A DNA stretch of 7,767 bases. It comes from an uncultured Candidatus Saccharibacteria bacterium. GTDB taxonomy: Bacteria > Patescibacteria > Saccharimonadia > Saccharimonadales > CAMLKC01. Position 1 is the stretch's first letter; each line of letters starts with the position of its first letter. A model generated the notes under the pieces. That model had not been told where the DNA came from. It made no database searches and worked only from the letters and a program-made list of their open reading frames with translations. Below, piece after piece: positions 6,729-7,767 of this stretch. The stretch spans positions 1 to 7,767 of the forward strand of contig CAMLKC010000044.1 of NCBI GenBank assembly GCA_946480595.1, read 5' to 3'. A program made the position numbers and the translations under genes.

Positions 6729-7375
6729 TGTCCGCAAAGCTTGAAACGGCTGTAGCGGCGAGCGTGCCTCTGCTTGAAAAAGCGCTTCATATGGAGGAGG
6801 ATCGTCGCTACGATGCTGAGCTACAACTTCGCGGTACAGTTTGTGGTCTTGCGACGGCTGCACTGCAACTTTATTTGAGTGAACGTCATTCTATCGAGCT
6901 TGAGCGACGCATCGCAACACCAAGCAAAGCTCCGCGTGGTTTGAACTCGCGACGACTTGAGCACGTCGTACTTTTTGACGACGATGAAATGATTGATCCG
7001 ACGTTCGGTCAAACCTATGCGTATGTCGGGCTCAGTCGGTCAGCCGCTCAGGAGCGTCCCGCACTCCGGCGGCTGTTTCCTGCTGAAAAAATAGCTGTTA
7101 TTCCAAAAGGACAGACAAATAAATTTGCCGATGGCGTCGCCCGGCATATGCAGTCGATTGAGCCAGAAGTGGCACGTCTACGAGGTGGCATAAAGGCATA
7201 CCCACCAGAGAACGCACTCGTAGGGCGCTCGTCTGATGAAAAGCAAGAAATACTGCGCGACATTTGGACACCAGGGCATTTTAGGTCGTTCCCTCTCGAT
7301 AGTCAGTCATCCTCTTTTCAGAATCGTGCACTTCGTCTGTCAGAGCGGATGCATCAGCTGGGCAATAAGTCCTGA
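6728..7375 (+). CDS. Uncharacterised protein, possible transglutaminase/NAT-like thiol enzyme
   Basis: I do not recognise this 215-residue protein by name. No membrane segment or signal peptide is visible, so it should be cytoplasmic. The N-terminal 38 residues look helical. A possible catalytic triad follows: C39 in RGTVCGLATAAL at the start of a helix, H79 in a strand (LEHVVLF), and D90 in the next strand (MIDPTFGQ). The order C-H-D, the spacings (40 and 11 residues), an RGxxC-like approach and a DPT after the last strand are what transglutaminase-like and arylamine N-acetyltransferase-like folds show. The second half (about 100-215) is rich in arginine and charged residues, with no motif I know. 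The GTG start at 6728 overlaps the HAD stop (TAGTG). There is no good ribosome-binding site of its own, so translation is probably coupled. An internal ATG at codon 22 is less likely, as it would lose the overlap. It is a real gene by context; the function is inference. Confidence 0.8.
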   Translation: MSAKLETAVAASVPLLEKALHMEEDRRYDAELQLRGTVCGLATAALQLYLSERHSIELERRIATPSKAPRGLNSRRLEHVVLFDDDEMIDPTFGQTYAYVGLSRSAAQERPALRRLFPAEKIAVIPKGQTNKFADGVARHMQSIEPEVARLRGGIKAYPPENALVGRSSDEKQEILRDIWTPGHFRSFPLDSQSSSFQNRALRLSERMHQLGNKS

Positions 7376-7381
7376 TATACT
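7373..7381 (+). promoter_or_regulatory. Extended -10 promoter of recG, overlapping the previous stop codon
   Basis: TGA-TATACT places an extended -10 hexamer at 7376-7381, with its TG inside the TGA stop of the preceding gene. The usual 6-8 base distance puts the transcription start at 7388-7390, at or next to the A of the recG ATG. The assignment rests on matching the same TGnTATA(A/C)T form as the other three promoters here. No convincing -35 is seen. Confidence 0.6.
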
Positions 7382-7389
7382 TAATATAG

Positions 7390-7767
7390 ATGAATCTTCT
7401 GACTAACCTAGAGAAGATAAAAGGCGTGGGCGAAAAGACTGCTGAGCAATTTGCCGCAGCAGGGCTTTTTACCGTTGGCGACTTGATAGATTTTTTGCCC
7501 CGCAAACACGAGGATTTTTCAGAAGTCGTAAAAATCAGCGATGTCCATCCCGGAAAACTGACCATCAAGGCGCGGTGCGAAAAGATCGCTACCCGTCCTG
7601 TGCGCCGCGGCCTGCGCATAACGACGGCGACTCTCGCTGACGACAGCGGTAAACTGCAGGCGGTGTGGTTTAATCAGCCCTACCGTGAAACGCAGTTAAA
7701 AGGCGGCGAGGAATTCTTTTTTTCGGGCGAATTTGAATTTAACTACAACAAATACCAGTTGACGAAC
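7390..7767 (+). CDS. recG: ATP-dependent DNA helicase RecG, 5' part (3' end cut by window)
   Basis: RecG remodels stalled replication forks and branched recombination intermediates. The window shows its first 126 residues, all before the helicase motor. Residues 7-44 carry the family's helix-hairpin-helix-like start (LEKIKGVGEKTAEQF, then TVGDLIDFLPRKHEDFS). Residues from about 55 onward form the OB-fold wedge domain that grips the junction, including the typical WFNQPY (about 99-104). The frame is open to the last base. The ATG at 7390 is the start because a TAG sits directly before it in frame (7387-7389), and the RecG similarity begins within a few residues. There is no Shine-Dalgarno in the 14-bp gap after the preceding TGA, and the -10 lies only 8 bases away, so the mRNA is probably leaderless. 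RadA at the other end of the window acts on related DNA intermediates, though the two are not in one operon. Confidence 0.95.
   Translation, partial: MNLLTNLEKIKGVGEKTAEQFAAAGLFTVGDLIDFLPRKHEDFSEVVKISDVHPGKLTIKARCEKIATRPVRRGLRITTATLADDSGKLQAVWFNQPYRETQLKGGEEFFFSGEFEFNYNKYQLTN

Overview
This is an ordinary-looking stretch of bacterial chromosome: seven protein-coding genes, tightly packed, with both end genes cut by the window edge. The standard genetic code fits, because UGA ends both the penicillin-binding protein gene and the 215-residue gene. I see no mobile element, CRISPR array, tRNA or rRNA. Compact intergenic gaps, divergent sequences in core enzymes, a PBP1A-type enzyme with an Ig-like tail, and a eukaryotic-PMM-like HAD protein suggest a Patescibacteria/CPR genome. 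Saccharibacteria (TM7) is my best guess, but this is inference from general resemblance and not from a marker gene. Use of UGA as stop argues against the code-25 lineages Absconditabacteria and Gracilibacteria.

Layout: the 3' part of radA (1-834) is followed after 21 bp by a membrane-anchored PIN-TRAM protein of the YacL type (856-1830), both on the + strand. A perfect 18-bp inverted repeat (1841-1884) acts as a two-way terminator between this pair and a convergent class A penicillin-binding protein gene (4581-1903, - strand). That gene starts at a GTG in a 113-bp divergent promoter region shared with tyrS (4695-5909, +). A 60-bp gap holding a promoter leads to a HAD phosphatase/phosphomannomutase-like gene (5970-6728). 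Its stop codon overlaps by one base the GTG start of an unrecognised 215-residue gene with a possible Cys-His-Asp thiol-enzyme triad (6728-7375). The 5' part of recG starts at 7390.

The window mixes housekeeping functions: recombination and branch migration (RadA, RecG), peptidoglycan synthesis (PBP), tRNA charging (TyrRS), and one two-gene unit of unknown purpose (HAD plus thiol-enzyme-like protein). Four transcription starts share the same extended -10 form, TGnTATA(A/C)T. The one before recG lies so close to the ATG that the recG message is probably leaderless. The most interesting points are the altered HIGH motif of TyrRS, the uncharacterised HAD/thiol-enzyme pair, the probable leaderless recG, and the radA-yacL neighbourhood without disA. 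I did not find a clear, wholly new multi-gene system.
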